The notes beneath the pieces were generated by a model that was not told the DNA's origin, made no database searches, and was given only the letters and a program-made list of their open reading frames with translations. From positions 37,939 to 101,938 of the forward strand of contig VCMS01000198.1 of NCBI GenBank assembly GCA_022539475.1: a DNA stretch of 64,000 nucleotides. The letters are read 5' to 3'. Both the position numbers and the translations under genes were made by a program. Each line of letters opens with the position of its first letter. Positions within the stretch are counted from its first letter, which is position 1. This DNA comes from Gracilaria domingensis (taxonomy: Eukaryota; Rhodophyta; Florideophyceae; Gracilariales; Gracilariaceae). This document shows, piece after piece, positions 23,216 through 34,604 of the stretch.

Positions 23216-23989
23216 GCAGTGCGCAACATGCATGACGTGTAGCTTTCGTGAAGAGAAGTGTACAGAGTACAGAGAAGCACGCAATGTAAATTTGAAAGCG
23301 TGATTCAACAAAGCAAACGGTTCGTTGATCATGATACTCAGCTACGCTGGCTAACGATGGTGACCTGGTGCTTGCAGATGAGTGAATGAGGAAGCGATGG
23401 TTAGCCTAGTACAACATGATGTTGAGCATACATGCTACTCACCGCTCAAATCAACCGATAGTGGTGCTGGAACTGGCTAACTCTTTCTCTTTTGTGCAGA
23501 TGATGATTTCGTATGGTTATGCAGAAGATAGCTCTCACATTGCGAAGCAGTGAGTTGCTTCTGAAGGGAAGGGACGCAGGTATTCCAGGAGCTAATGAGT
23601 TGCTAACGCGTGCGCTGTATTCCTTTTTATTCGTGTGGATGTTTCAAGAATGCGAGCGTTAGAGAGCTTTGTTGAGAAAACGTGCTTCATTCAGAATGGT
23701 CATGGAGTTAACCAGTAGCGAAGCGCCTTGAACACGGTGCCCAGACCCCACATTTCTTTTGGTGATGGTTGTGGTGATGCAGCACGGCCAGGCGATGCAG
23801 CACTTCGAATCAAGCAAGAAGGATGGCTCCGGCAAGACAGAGTGCTCGGAGCTCAAGGCCGCATCTAATAGCGTGGGCATGTTTTGCGGTGTCGTATCTC
23901 CGGCCTAGAAGCAACGTTGCCCCTATGCAGCGGCACTTTGTCTCCTAAATTGTTGCGCCTTCTATGAAGGAGGCTATTTCAAGAAGCTC

Positions 23990-24685
23990 ATGTCGCATTC
24001 TCAGCTTTATAGCGACTCAGCTGCCTTTGCTGTTCAAAAGGAGCTAGAAGGACTTGATGAGGTAACCAAACTATGGAATAATCCAGGGGGAATGTGTGTT
24101 CGAGAGGCCAAATGTGCTGCGGGCCTTCGATACAATGTTGATAAGAGTTTCCAGTCTGGAGTTAGGAGTTACGTGAAGGCGAGATTTCTGATGGAAGCCC
24201 CATCTGTCATCGCTCAGCTACGCATGCAAAAACAACACACGTATCAGAGTGTGAAGAATTTACTTCGCATCAAGCGCGCCAAGTATTTCAGGTGTCGAGA
24301 ACAGTTGGACATTATTGAGGTGATTGTGGATGAGATCGTCCCGAGTTTCGGTTCGACACTGGGCCCAACAATGCCATCATCAGATATGAGCTTTCAATCC
24401 TGTACACAGCTGCCGCTGCCACCGCCACCGCCACCGCCACCGCCACCATCAGCTGAGCATCTGCATTTCCATGCGTCTGCTACGGTTCCATTACAGCCGA
24501 TGCACCCCGGCGAGGATGCTATGGGCTTGATGAACTCGCAAGCTCTTTGGGTTGCTGGTGCAAAGAAATGCAAGCGCCCGGAATTTGAAGAAAGTCTGTG
24601 TCCAACCACCCCTCGTGAACGGAAGAGGAAGCACGCGCATCTGTCATTGAAGCGCAAAGAAGCAGCTGAGACCGCTTTGCGGTGA
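23990..24685 (+). CDS. Hypothetical protein with polyproline tract
   Basis: A 231-codon frame from ATG 23990. The frame is open upstream to a TAG near 23906, and the extra 28 codons look equally protein-like, so a longer or spliced N-terminus is possible. The N-terminal half (LEGLDEVTKLWNN, then SVKNLLRIKRAKYF) is helical-looking. A polyproline run encoded by repeated CCGCCA (about 24411-24448) follows, then a basic Lys/Arg-rich tail resembling a nuclear localisation signal. No family recognised. It ends 44 bases before the 3-prime end of the convergent BRE1 pseudogene. Both neighbours are pseudogenes, so it may also be a fragment. Confidence 0.4.
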   Translation: MSHSQLYSDSAAFAVQKELEGLDEVTKLWNNPGGMCVREAKCAAGLRYNVDKSFQSGVRSYVKARFLMEAPSVIAQLRMQKQHTYQSVKNLLRIKRAKYFRCREQLDIIEVIVDEIVPSFGSTLGPTMPSSDMSFQSCTQLPLPPPPPPPPPPSAEHLHFHASATVPLQPMHPGEDAMGLMNSQALWVAGAKKCKRPEFEESLCPTTPRERKRKHAHLSLKRKEAAETALR

Positions 24686-24728
24686 TTCCTCGATGAACGA
24701 CGAGCTGTTTGCTCTCCTTTGCAAGATC

Positions 24729-26773
24729 TATTGGAGCACACACAGCGGCATGGGGAATGTTGCAGCTGTCCAGAGATTGGTGATGTGGCCGCACCTGGAG
24801 AGTTTCCCACGTCTGCGAAAGGACCAGAACACACTCCGTACATAATCTTTGCCAACTGTTTCTCCGCATATTGGACACTTTCGGTTTCGCGTTGCAATCA
24901 AGTTCTCGGTACACTGCTAGCTGAAGAGGTGTCCACATCTAAGGAGAACAACTTCTTTCGGTTTTTTTGTAACAATTGAACAGTTAAGCTTCTTTCTCAA
25001 TTCCCTGATGATATCACCTCGAACTGTGTCTGTACTCCGCGAACGCCCATTCTGCCTTGATCTTTCAAGCGCCTCCTCCAAATCTTTTGTCCTTTGCTCC
25101 ACTTCTTTCAGCAGCTCCTGCAATCGATTGGATTCGAATTTGTTCTCACTTACACTGCCTTGTATTTCTTCTACTCCACCCGCGTAAACATCTCGCTCCC
25201 GCTTCATCTCATCCTTCTCCACATTCGCTGTCCTAGATGATAGTATTGCATCTTCTGCGATCCTCCTTCTTTTCTCAAGCACGGACGTTAGTTCGAGAGC
25301 TTCTTGTTGGGCTCTCAGAAACGCTGTACTCGCTTTCTGCATGGCTTTCTTACTTGCGACAACAGCCTGGGTCAGACCTTTGATTTTATCATTATCCACC
25401 TCTCGGCCTTAACTCAAAACTCGATTCTCTTCCTTTACAGTGGTAAGTGCATGCCTCCCGCGCAGGCGCTCTGCCATGACTTTAAAACGAACTTGCTCTT
25501 TCTCCGTCAACAGCCGAACGAGCTTCTCATTCTCGCTCTCCAGCTCGCCAACATTGTGGACAACGATTCCACTTCTTGTATGAACCCAGCAGACCGCAAC
25601 CTCTCCTCCTCGATATCTTTGCGTAGCTTAGGTAGTAGCTCATGAGTATCCACCTGGAATCTTTGTGAGGAAAAGAGGAAGCCAGTTAGATTTCTGATAC
25701 TCAAATTGGTGCCCTACGGTACAGGGAGGGGCACCGCTAAGAGACGTGAAACATTCGGAAACCAATTACTTACCGATGCGTTCTCAGTTGCCTTCGCTTC
25801 GTATTTTGCTACTATTGCACGCAAACTGTTCACATCGCCTAAGAGCCCTTTGTTTGCTTTCTCGAGCTTGTCTCGCATCTTCTCGCACACGTTGGTCCGC
25901 TTTTCAGCAGCCTTCATCACAGCAGCAGCGGCGCCGGCTTCCATCTTTCAGGCTTCGTATGTCATCACCACTTTATCTTTCTCAACCTTGGCAGCGTCCG
26001 CAATCCTGCGCAGCTCATTCATCTGGTGTCCAAAGTCTTCTATTGTTTCCTCAGCACTAGCCTGGGCTTCTGCCAGCTGCTCCTGGGCGTGCTTTCACTC
26101 CTCCTCCTGTTGCTCGTTCTGAGCCTCCTTTTCCATCTGCCATGAGCGTTCGTTTAGGTATAACTGTCGCAAGTTGGCTTCCATGGGTTGGTATAGTCCT
26201 GTGTTGAGAATGGTTTTGATGGGTACAATGCTTGCATCTCGTTTAGAAACGTCAGCTCTCAGAGCTTCATTTTCGGATATGAGACGTTTGTTTTCTTACT
26301 GAAGCTGAATTAGTTCTTCGAGGCGTTTATCACTGAGTGCGTTCGCTGCTTCCAGGGCTTTTGCATCAAAAGCAACAACTGGGGCAGAACTAGAGGTATT
26401 TGGGCCATCTGCGTTGTTAGCGTCAGACCTAGAGTATCTATTATTGTGTTTGCCACTCTTTGAGTCATCGACTTTGGTTGAGCTGAGAGCTGCCTGATTT
26501 TCTTTTTAACTTGAGCTCAAGAGCAAGTATCCTGCAAAGCTGCAGAGAGGATTCGGCACGGAGATCACCATACTCGTCCCGAAAGATGGCGGAGGAGAGG
26601 AGGCTTTGCTTACCTCGTTCGGCATAACGCTCCAGATGATTGGAAACTTCTCTGAGACGTCGATGCAGCTCCGCACTTGGTCCTGAGGCGTCCATGTCAG
26701 CGATTGAGGCAGCTGAAATCTGCTCTATGGCCAAGACGGTCTGGCCGGTGAGCTTCTTGATGGCGACGGGCAT
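24729..26773 (-). pseudogene. BRE1: BRE1-type RING E3 ubiquitin ligase (histone H2B), decayed
   Basis: BRE1 monoubiquitinates histone H2B with RAD6 in the nucleus. The reverse reading shows long coiled coils (26773 to 25000) with BRE1-like words such as NVGELESENEKLV and FKVMAERL, then a C-terminal RING: LNCSIVTKKPKEVV, LLRCGHLFS, a stop, QCTENLIATRNRKCPICG and FGKD-like VGKDYVRSVFW. A GT-AG intron (25654-25773) joins the coiled-coil exons in frame. Defects: the second zinc-ligand Cys is Val (CSIV), the Cys after the His-Leu-Phe is Ser, and in-frame stops occur at 26298-26296 (TAA), 26097-26095 and 25950-25948 (TGA), 25411-25409 (TAA) and 24919-24917 (TAG). Frameshifts lie near 26500 and 25560. 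Downstream of the RING the frame runs to TAG at 24731-24729, past the usual C-terminus. The start ATG at 26773 is provisional. Confidence 0.75.
25654..25773 (-). other. Spliceosomal intron within the BRE1 pseudogene
   Basis: On the reverse strand the donor GTAAGT begins at 25773 and the acceptor CCAG ends at 25654. A CTAAC branch-site-like motif lies about 35 bases before the acceptor, followed by a pyrimidine tract. Removal joins codons for NAS to VDTHELL in one coiled-coil frame. It shows the copy is not a retro-processed one. Confidence 0.75.
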
Positions 26774-27030
26774 TTCTCAGAGGGATTCGTTTGTGACGAC
26801 CTGAGCATTGAGCATGACAGCAGCAATTGGACAATAGATAGAGCTCGATAGGGAGGCTAAGTCGGGCAAGGGTGAGAGTAAAGTCCTCTCTGACAGCACA
26901 AATGTGATATAAATCAGGCACAACCAGAACAAAATGGCTTTCAAAGTTGTTGAAGAAATAACCCTTTGAATACAGTTCCGCACGAGGTAGACATAATCTA
27001 GAGAGGACATATCGATAAGGACAGTACATC

Positions 27031-27915
27031 CTACTGCTCTTCCGAAATAGAAAAGGTCTTCTTTCCTTGATTATCTTGCACCACTTTTACAGCGATAGCC
27101 TCGGAGTCTTCAACACCATCGTTCTCGTCTCCCTCAAAGGTATGAAAATAACTTCTTAATTCGTATAAGTCTCTGACAACTTTGACTCTGTATAAACCTT
27201 GTATCTTTGTCGTACAGACATATTCTGTTGTGCCCTTTGCATCTAGATCAGAAGATAAATATGCGCTTTCCTGACCCGTACTCAATTCATGTTGTTCTTC
27301 GATACTCTTTGGCTTTTCCGTTCTAGATAATTTTTGTGAGTGATATCTGGCACGAGCACGTTCATTAATCGACGCTTTATGGCGTTTTCGATACCTACGC
27401 TGTCGTCTTGCACCAGCAGATTGAGACAAAGACTGTTCGGAGCTCGAATTCAGTTGGGACCATTTCAATGGCCTTGTCACATGTCCTTTGTAATGTGCAA
27501 CTCGTCTGTGATAGTATCGGAAGCCTTTGGCCACATCTTCTGTTGCTCTAAAAGCTCTCACATTCTCTGGAACTATACCGGGTACCAATACCTTCAATAT
27601 GTCTTCAGGCGCTGCTTTTCGGTTTGCAGGTTTTATATTATTGCACTGCGAACACAATATTCGCAATGAAGACAACAATGAGTCAAGTGCAGTGGTATCG
27701 TTTCCCAAACTGTGTCGATCATCGTAAGCCTTTACTGTGTTCGTTTCCGGAGCACATGTTCAACAAACAACGTGAATATCTTTGCCACATGAGACACAAT
27801 TAACAAAAAGATCGTGATCAGCCAAGTCCGCAACGCAACAATTATTTCTTTTCGACTCAACACAAATTCGATTTTCTAGTTCTCTCTTGTGATGAACGCT
27901 TTTCCCCGTCTCCAT
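27031..27915 (-). pseudogene. Unknown Cys/His-finger protein with one in-frame TGA
   Basis: Reverse frame of 295 codons from ATG 27915. Residues about 31-82 hold a PHD-like series: CCVADLADHD, NCVSCGK, HVVC-stop-TC and LCSQC. The TGA (27762-27760, codon 52) sits between Cys residues of the finger, where a Trp or Arg codon would be plausible. The middle is a basic Arg/Lys region (RRQRRYRKRHK), suggesting nuclear DNA or chromatin binding, and the C-terminus is acidic. No catalytic domain recognised. It may be a transposon accessory gene or a decayed host regulator. Confidence 0.4.
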
Positions 27916-28017
27916 TATGGCTTCATATAATTTCTAGTTTCCGGGATTACAGATCGCTCAGCCCGGTTTGGGAGCAAAGGATGCTTCGTAACAATTGACG
28001 ATTACGCTTTTTACTAG

Positions 28018-28603
28018 ATGTTAGAGTTAGAAGAACAATCAATCGTTTTGAAAACCATGAAACGGATGAAAGGCAATATTTCAGGTCGGTGGGGAAGACG
28101 TCATGCACAGAAGACAAAGGAAGGCAGACAGGGCAAGAGCGAAAACTTACCGCAGAATGACACCTGTTTCAGGCTTCTAATGCTTTCTTGCCGCATACAT
28201 TCCAAATCTGCAACGTGTAAGTCCAACAGCTTCAAATTTTTACTCACTTTCAGCCGTTTTCAAATTTCTTTGCAGTGTGAGTTTCACATCAAATCGCACC
28301 CAGAAGGGATCCAAGATTTCAACCTTAAGAACTCAATATGAAGAGCTACGTTTCCTCCAGACCCCCGATTCACACGCTTATGATTATTGCGATGAGATCA
28401 AATGTGGTATTCTGCGTGTCTCCTTGACTTCATTAGATGACCGCAACGAGAAGAATAGGGATATTTACATATTGGGTTGGAGCGACTGGCAGTTCCGATG
28501 ACGCTACTCGACCAATGAAAATGTCTGCTTCGCGTTACGCTTTTCAATATTTCAAAAATAATATTTCGAAATCTCTTGAAATTGATTCTGGCGCTGCGCG
28601 CTT
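28018..28603 (+). other. Region without a recognised gene
   Basis: Two overlapping short forward frames only, with no family resemblance. AT-rich DNA lies between the finger gene and the GC-rich ORF. Confidence 0.4.
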
Positions 28604-28885
28604 ATGAGCGAGACGCACGTGCTGCGCCAGTCAAACTGGGGCATTGATTCCATGTACACTTCTTCTGCGCGCAGCGGCGCTTCTCGCTACTGGAGGTGTA
28701 TATGCACACTGGCTAGATGCACACTCTGTGCGGCGGGCTGCACGAGCTCAAGACTATGCTCTGCGAGAGGTTCGCCGCCGCGCGGAGCGTGCGCCATGAG
28801 GTTGTGAGCTGCGCAAGACATCGACCGATCCACGCTTGTGCCGGCCGCCCTCACGGTCAGCGTCGGCTACGACATCGAGCGCAGC

Positions 28886-29266
28886 ATGGCGCTGTCGAGC
28901 AAAAACTGGAGCGAGCAGCTGCGCCCGCTGCCACGCGCGCTGCCACGCGGCGTGCGCGACGGGCTGCTGGCGGCGGCGCAGTGGCTAGCCGTCGGCTTCT
29001 TTGACGAGGCGTGCGGGGTGAATTCGTTCAAGGCGCTGCCGGACGCGTTCGAGCTGTGCGATGCAGACTGGCGCGAGCTGTTGTTCAAGCTGTGGGTTGT
29101 GAGAGAAGTTCAAGATGCATGTAATGAAATCATTTCCGAGTTCTTTGGGGCGTTCCGTCACCCATCCCATTTTGCGGTATCATTAAGTCAACACCGCTGG
29201 ATCCCTACTGTTTTGATGACTCTTATGAGTCTGTTGGAAGCCGAAGCAGGGTTGCCTATTGTTTAG
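28886..29266 (+). CDS. Hypothetical GC-rich ORF
   Basis: A 126-codon frame from ATG 28886 ending TAG 29266, in a GC-rich island (28600-29080). The same frame is open upstream to a TGA at 28805 and looks protein-like (VSVGYDIERS). Composition is Ala/Leu/Arg-rich with a plausible helical core (LLFKLWVVREVQDACNEII). No family recognised. GC content drops sharply near 29100 inside the frame, so it may be a fusion of two sequences or a chance frame. Confidence 0.3.
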   Translation: MALSSKNWSEQLRPLPRALPRGVRDGLLAAAQWLAVGFFDEACGVNSFKALPDAFELCDADWRELLFKLWVVREVQDACNEIISEFFGAFRHPSHFAVSLSQHRWIPTVLMTLMSLLEAEAGLPIV

Positions 29267-29599
29267 CGATTAACAAGGTTGTTTATTACGGTTCTGCAGA
29301 GAGACGGAAACCCATTTTCGTATCTTCCGTGTCCTGTGTCGCCTACAATGCATACATATAAAGGAGAGGTGAACGCCATAACCATTTTATATCCACCAGG
29401 GTTTTCAAACTCATTCCGGAATGCATTTGTTTACTTTTGTTGTCGATGAGATGGAAAAAACCTGCTGAAAAACCCAAACAGAAGCACGACAACCCATGGA
29501 TCATCTTAAGACAAGTGCAGGATGCCGTCGAAGACTGGTTTCGCGCCTTTCATCACTCACAAGCTGAAGGTACTGGTACTGCACAACGTATTCCAGAAT

Positions 29600-30725
29600 C
29601 TAATTCCTGTATCGCTTGGGTACCATCCTGTTCCTGCGTTTACGTGCAGGTGAATGATCTACAGTCAAGCTTACATTTGTCTCGGTACATTTCCTCTTGG
29701 CAGAAGCATTCTTCTTTGGAGCTTGAAATTTCTTGTGTTTCTTAGATGGCAGAGAAGTGTCGTCAAGCACAATATTATGTGCATCATTACTTTTGGATTC
29801 GCGTTTCCCAATACGCTTTCTGCTCGCTGGAAGACTGCCAGTAGTCGAACGTTCATGTCGATCTCCATCATTCCCTGTGTGAATTGATGGGGACGTGTCT
29901 CTGGTAACGGTCTTATTCGGGGCAATTCTCTTATCACGACTAAAAGATAGGATATTTGGATCCTCCCGCAGGTCAAAGAGCGGAGCAGTGGATTCTTCCT
30001 AAAACTCAGACTTCTCTGAAGACTGCACCTGGAAAGGAACTGATAGACGACTTTTCTCTATCCTCACTACGAAGCTGAGGTGAAAGTGGACGCGAATTGC
30101 TTAAATCTGCGTTGCTTGGCGCGTTTGCGGTCTTGTTGTTATGTCTTACACCTCCTGCTTCACTTCGTTGGGCGGCCTTTCTCGACTGAGCATTTTGGCG
30201 ACGTGCTTCTACTAGATGCTGGGCTTTCTTGGCAGCCGTCTCTCGCATTTGACACATTATCGCATTCATCTCAGCCGAACCCGTCGACTGACCTTCACGC
30301 TTTCGAACTTCTCTCTTGTGCTCTGCCTTTCGGTTGCAAAGCTTGCTCTTTACAGCCTCATGTGCAGCCCAGAGGTCTGCCGTGACGACAATATGCGGGA
30401 ACTTTTCCGCCAAACTCTCACAAATTCTGCGAATCTCTTGTTGGAATTCGTACTTCATGTTGGACATGATGAGTTCAATCTCATGGAAGGATCGCCTACC
30501 ATAAAACTTATGCAGCAGTTCAGATGACTCCAGTTCCTTTCCGGCCGCTGCTAACAAGCGGTAGGAGTAGGTCTTTCCCGAACACTCAATAGGAGGCATG
30601 GAGTTCTTGGGGTTCTTCTCGTTATATTCATCGATGGCAGTCTTCAGAGTATCTCCAATATATACTTTCCCAGATTTGCCTTCGGAGTGAGGATGCTTGA
30701 TTATACCCCGCTTGTACGACTGCAT
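29600..30725 (-). pseudogene. Unknown basic protein, decayed
   Basis: Reverse reading from ATG 30725 (the frame is open further upstream without an ATG). The first 220 codons include KVYIGDTLKTAIDEYNE, EFQQEIRRICESLAEKF and a charged helical stretch rich in Arg/Lys/Gln. Near 30055, in an A-run, the frame shifts by one; the new frame reads through one TAG (30001-29999) and continues for 132 codons to TAG 29602-29600. The C-terminal part is strongly basic with three NLS-like clusters (for example SRKRIGKRESK and PARKRRNR). That long stop-poor extension in a shifted frame argues the join is real. No family recognised; nuclear location is inferred from the basic clusters. Confidence 0.4.
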
Positions 30726-31334
30726 ATCACTGCACTGCGGAAGTAAGAGTAGCAAGGATGGGATAAGCAGACAGAGTAATAGAGTTGCACGCTCCAACCC
30801 AGACGTTGCAACTTGGGGATTGATATGAAACCGATGAGTAGAACAAGAGATGATATCCAGTATGAAGCTTCTGAGAACGCTCCTATTCGTGATGCGGTGT
30901 CAAGAGGTAACCAGCGAGTTCTTGCTTGACTAGAGCAAACAGTTTCTCAGATGTGGCCGTCAAAGGGAAAGGGAAAGGGGCGAGGCGATTATCCGAGTTG
31001 AGGGCTGACTTAGGGGTCTCTCGTCTGGGAAGGGTTCGACAATAACTACTGGGTAGAGATGAGGACGATATGAAGCGTGGAGAATAAGCTCTTACGATTC
31101 CTATTTGCAGTGTCGATGCCGACAGAGAAGCATCCATCGAATGGAAAGGGGAGACTTAAACCGAAAACCGGAGAAGATGAAACGAAAAGTTGTCTACTTC
31201 TTGTCGCAAAGTTCATGTTTTTGCACAAAAGTATCTCTGCAGAAGTTGGAGCCTGTTTGTTTCTAATCCTCTACCATTCGCAGTTCCAAGCAACCTAGAA
31301 CTACTCTTTGCGGAATCTTTCAAGAGATCTGAAT

Positions 31335-34300
31335 ATGGGTTCTGCTGGGTTTCGTTGCTTTCCATCCTATCATTGCAAATGCATTCCTGGAAGAATAGTG
31401 ACGAGGGCTACGGCATTCCGGCACTGGAGAACGGCGGTGTCCCGTTCCAACAATTTCAGAGTGGTTCCGAAACCACTTCAGGTTTCTTATGAGAATGAGT
31501 CTTTTCCAGCTGTACCAACACTGAGTACTAGATCGGAAGTCATTGATGATATGAAATATCTCCCAAATCGGACTGGCACTACCAATCTCCCATCTTCTCT
31601 CATTCTGTCTCAGCCCCAACCTAATTCAACTGAGGATGTCGAGAAAGAGAAACCGGGTAAAACCATATGCTTTGGTTATCCGGAGACACCTGATGTACAA
31701 GGTGATGACGAAGGATATGAAATGGACTCTTAAAGTAATAACCTTTCTATTTCTGGGACCTCAGAGCATATTCTGATATCGCAGTCTGGATTTGCATCAG
31801 AAGCGTCAGATGAAGAAGTTTGCGAGAACGACATTGTATCGCACTTCATGGAAGACGATAAGGTGGGTGTCCGAGCGGCTGAATATAATGAGTTCATTGA
31901 CAGTCCAGATCCAACTGGGTTTCCTCTCGAGAGGGAATCTGATATCGTTGCCTTGATTAAAAGTCATGACGGCAGTGCATGCACCAGAATAGGAGTTGGT
32001 GATATTCTTCATGGTTCTGCGTCCGATTCAGACCTCGATTTGCATCACTGTCGGCAAATGCAGCCGATCATGAACTCAAAACTGAGTGAGTTCATGAGGA
32101 ATCACAAATTTCTACTTGTATTCGCAATGAAACATGCCTTGGTAACTAGAGCGATGATGGATGATTTGCTGAGCCAGTTTAGTACTGGGTACCGATCGTG
32201 GAACGGATTGAGAAAAGCAATTTTAGATTGCTCAGGACTATTTGTGACGACGTTCCTTTACTGCTCTAAAGTTCATGAGGCCCTTTGCCGAACTCAGGAT
32301 GGATCCTTCCTTCCTTGCTCAAACATCTCCTGCCGACAGACACCCGCTACAGTCTTCACATTTACCTATATTGGTATTTGGGAACGGTTGCAAGCAAGAC
32401 TGAGATCAAAGGAGGAAGGCCCGAAGCTCTTTAAGTATTTCCAAGCCAATCTGCAGAAACTAAGAACTGAAGAGAAGCACGGAGCGCGGTACCGGGATTT
32501 CTTCTCCGGAAAGCTGTTTCGTGAAGCTGCACATAAGCTCGGTGGATACAACCGTATCCAGCATGATATTTTTCTCAGTTTCTCAACCGACGGCGTATCA
32601 TCTTTCAAGAGCGTGGATTACAGCTAATGGCCCTGCATTCTTTTCATATTTAACTTGGCTCCATCGGAAAGATTCAAGCTCGAGAACATCATACCTCTAA
32701 CAGTAATTCCCGGTCCAAACGCACCAGCCAACTTAACTTCTTTCCTGCACCCAATGTTGGCAGAGCTCGAAGATCTCGGTAAAGGGCGTTTAGTTTGCTC
32801 ATGGAATGGGAAGACCATTGTGGTCAGGGTGCATCTGCTTTTCGTATTGTCTGATTTAGCAGCTTTGAGTAAGCTTGGTAACCTCCGCGGCTATAATGCT
32901 CTTGTTCCATGCATATTCTGCTCGATTCATGGCGTATTTTCTAAGCCACATAACCATGTATACTATCCAAGCGTATTCAAATATGACGGGGAGATCAGAA
33001 GGAAAAGGTTATGGAACCCAAACAGTCTGCCACTTCGCTCAGATTCAGAGTTGATGCACAAGCTACAAGAAATCGAGAGGGACAGTTCTAGCATGACAAA
33101 GGCTCAACTTGAAGATCGTTGCAAACAACTGGGTGTGCGAGGAACCAATCTAGGAGACCTCATTTCTAGGTCTCCACTACTAGTTCCTTTTCGTAGTTTC
33201 CCCGTCGAGCTCATGCATCTCCTCTTTGAAAACATTGCGTCATACATTGTTGCGATTTGGTGTGGTGATGTGTCAGGATGTGAAGATCTACATTTTCTTT
33301 CCCATGGAAAGAAGAAAGAGCAACTAAGTGAGCGGTTGGTTTCAGCTGGTCGTAGTTTTAATTCCAAAATAAAAAGACCGCGGAAGATCGAAGATAAATG
33401 AAAATGGAAGGCAACTGAGTGGAAATCTTTTGTACTGAAACTGAGTTTATTTGTACTTAATGGAATGCCTCCAACTCATATCATGGATGGCTGGAAAACT
33501 TTTGTCGATCTTTGTGAGCTTCTATACCGCTGGTCAGTAAGTAACAGAGACGTGGAGCATATATCTCGACTTTCGAGGAGATTCTACCCCCATTATGAAG
33601 AGCACTACTATCAATACCGACCAGATCGAGTCAACCTTTGCAGATACACGTACCATCTTAAACTCCACACCGCGGAGTCGATCTAGGACTGTGGTCCTGT
33701 CTCTCTACTCTCTCAATGGGCTGTCGAAAACTTTGTGGAATCACAAAATAGAGGTTGGAATGCTACTGTTTTGTTTGCCGAGTCAGTCGTAGAGAATATC
33801 AAGCTCCGTGAGTCACCTCTGACACTTTGCATCAGAAACGGGTTCAAAATACCTTTATTAGACGATCGAGAATTCGATAGACCCAACCTACAACGCACTA
33901 ACATGGAATCTAATTCTCCATCTCACGTGTTCAGACATCCGAAGTGTTTGCGGTCTTTAGGGAGTTTTGGAGACAGCCATAAACTTGAGATGGGCAATTT
34001 GCTACTCGACTACTACCAGCGTTCGCAGCCGCACCACTTTGATGATGCAAGTGAATTATCGTTTCTTGAGAGTGACCTCGTAAGTTGCTGGAGTCGGCTA
34101 GTGATTTCAGAATGCGAAAACGGGTACATAACGACATTCGTGGGCTCGAGTGATCCTACTAGAGCTCTCGACAAAAGTATTCAACGTCTTTCTTGTTTTA
34201 TTGTCGGAAAGTATTGGGGTCATTCCGATGAAGAAGATGTTGTTGTGATCGACAATTTCTATGGCCGCATTCTGTTCTTTTTCGAGCATACATTGGAGGG

Positions 34301-34604
34301 GAAGAGCAGCATGCTTTTTGTAGCGGACTGGGTAACGAAGGGGCTTCTGCGAGGAGAGCAAGGGCAGCTTTACAAGAGGGGATATGCTTCTGCAGAGAAT
34401 CAGATCGTTTTCCAAAACGTCTTGGTCGAGTGTGTGACAACTATCTCTCATCAGGTTAACTAGGTGGAGCAAATTGTTGTGGTTGGCAACCGTAAACAAC
34501 GAAGGACTTACTTTGTTGATGACATGCGTGAAGTGTATCGCGTCCAGAACCATCTGCAGAAGAAGTTGAAGGAGAAAACCTTTGTGTTCTTGCAGGGCCT
34601 GTGA
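31335..34604 (+). pseudogene. CACTA-type Tnp2-like transposase, five in-frame stops
   Basis: One forward frame reads as protein over about 1,090 codons with no frameshift needed. Near the N-terminus YHCKCIPGR with RATAFRHW fits the Tnp2 family's Cys/His motif. The core has KLENIIPLTVIPGPNAP, matching the family's ENI-x(4)-IPGP block, then LGNLRGYNALVPCIFC (the Cys pair), and FPVELMHLLFENI, matching the FP-x-D-x-MHL-x-xEN block. LKLHTAESI-stop-DCGPV matches the DSIRDxGP region. In-frame stops: TAA 31731-31733, TAA 32625-32627, TGA 33399-33401, TAG 33684-33686, TAG 34461-34463; the frame ends TGA 34602-34604. Tnp2-family enzymes move CACTA/EnSpm elements. CACTA-starting terminal repeats were not found. 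First ATG in frame is 31335. Confidence 0.7.

Noticed and set aside
24411..24448. CCGCCA microsatellite as a separate repeat feature
   Set aside because: It encodes the polyproline tract of the ORF at 23990-24685 and is described there.
19558..34604. Possible reassigned stop codons (TAA/TAG read as Gln, TGA as Arg)
   Set aside because: All three stops appear in-frame, the 788-codon gag and the Maf gene contain none, natural ends use the same codons, and real frameshifts and lost RING cysteines accompany the stops. Pseudogenisation is simpler.
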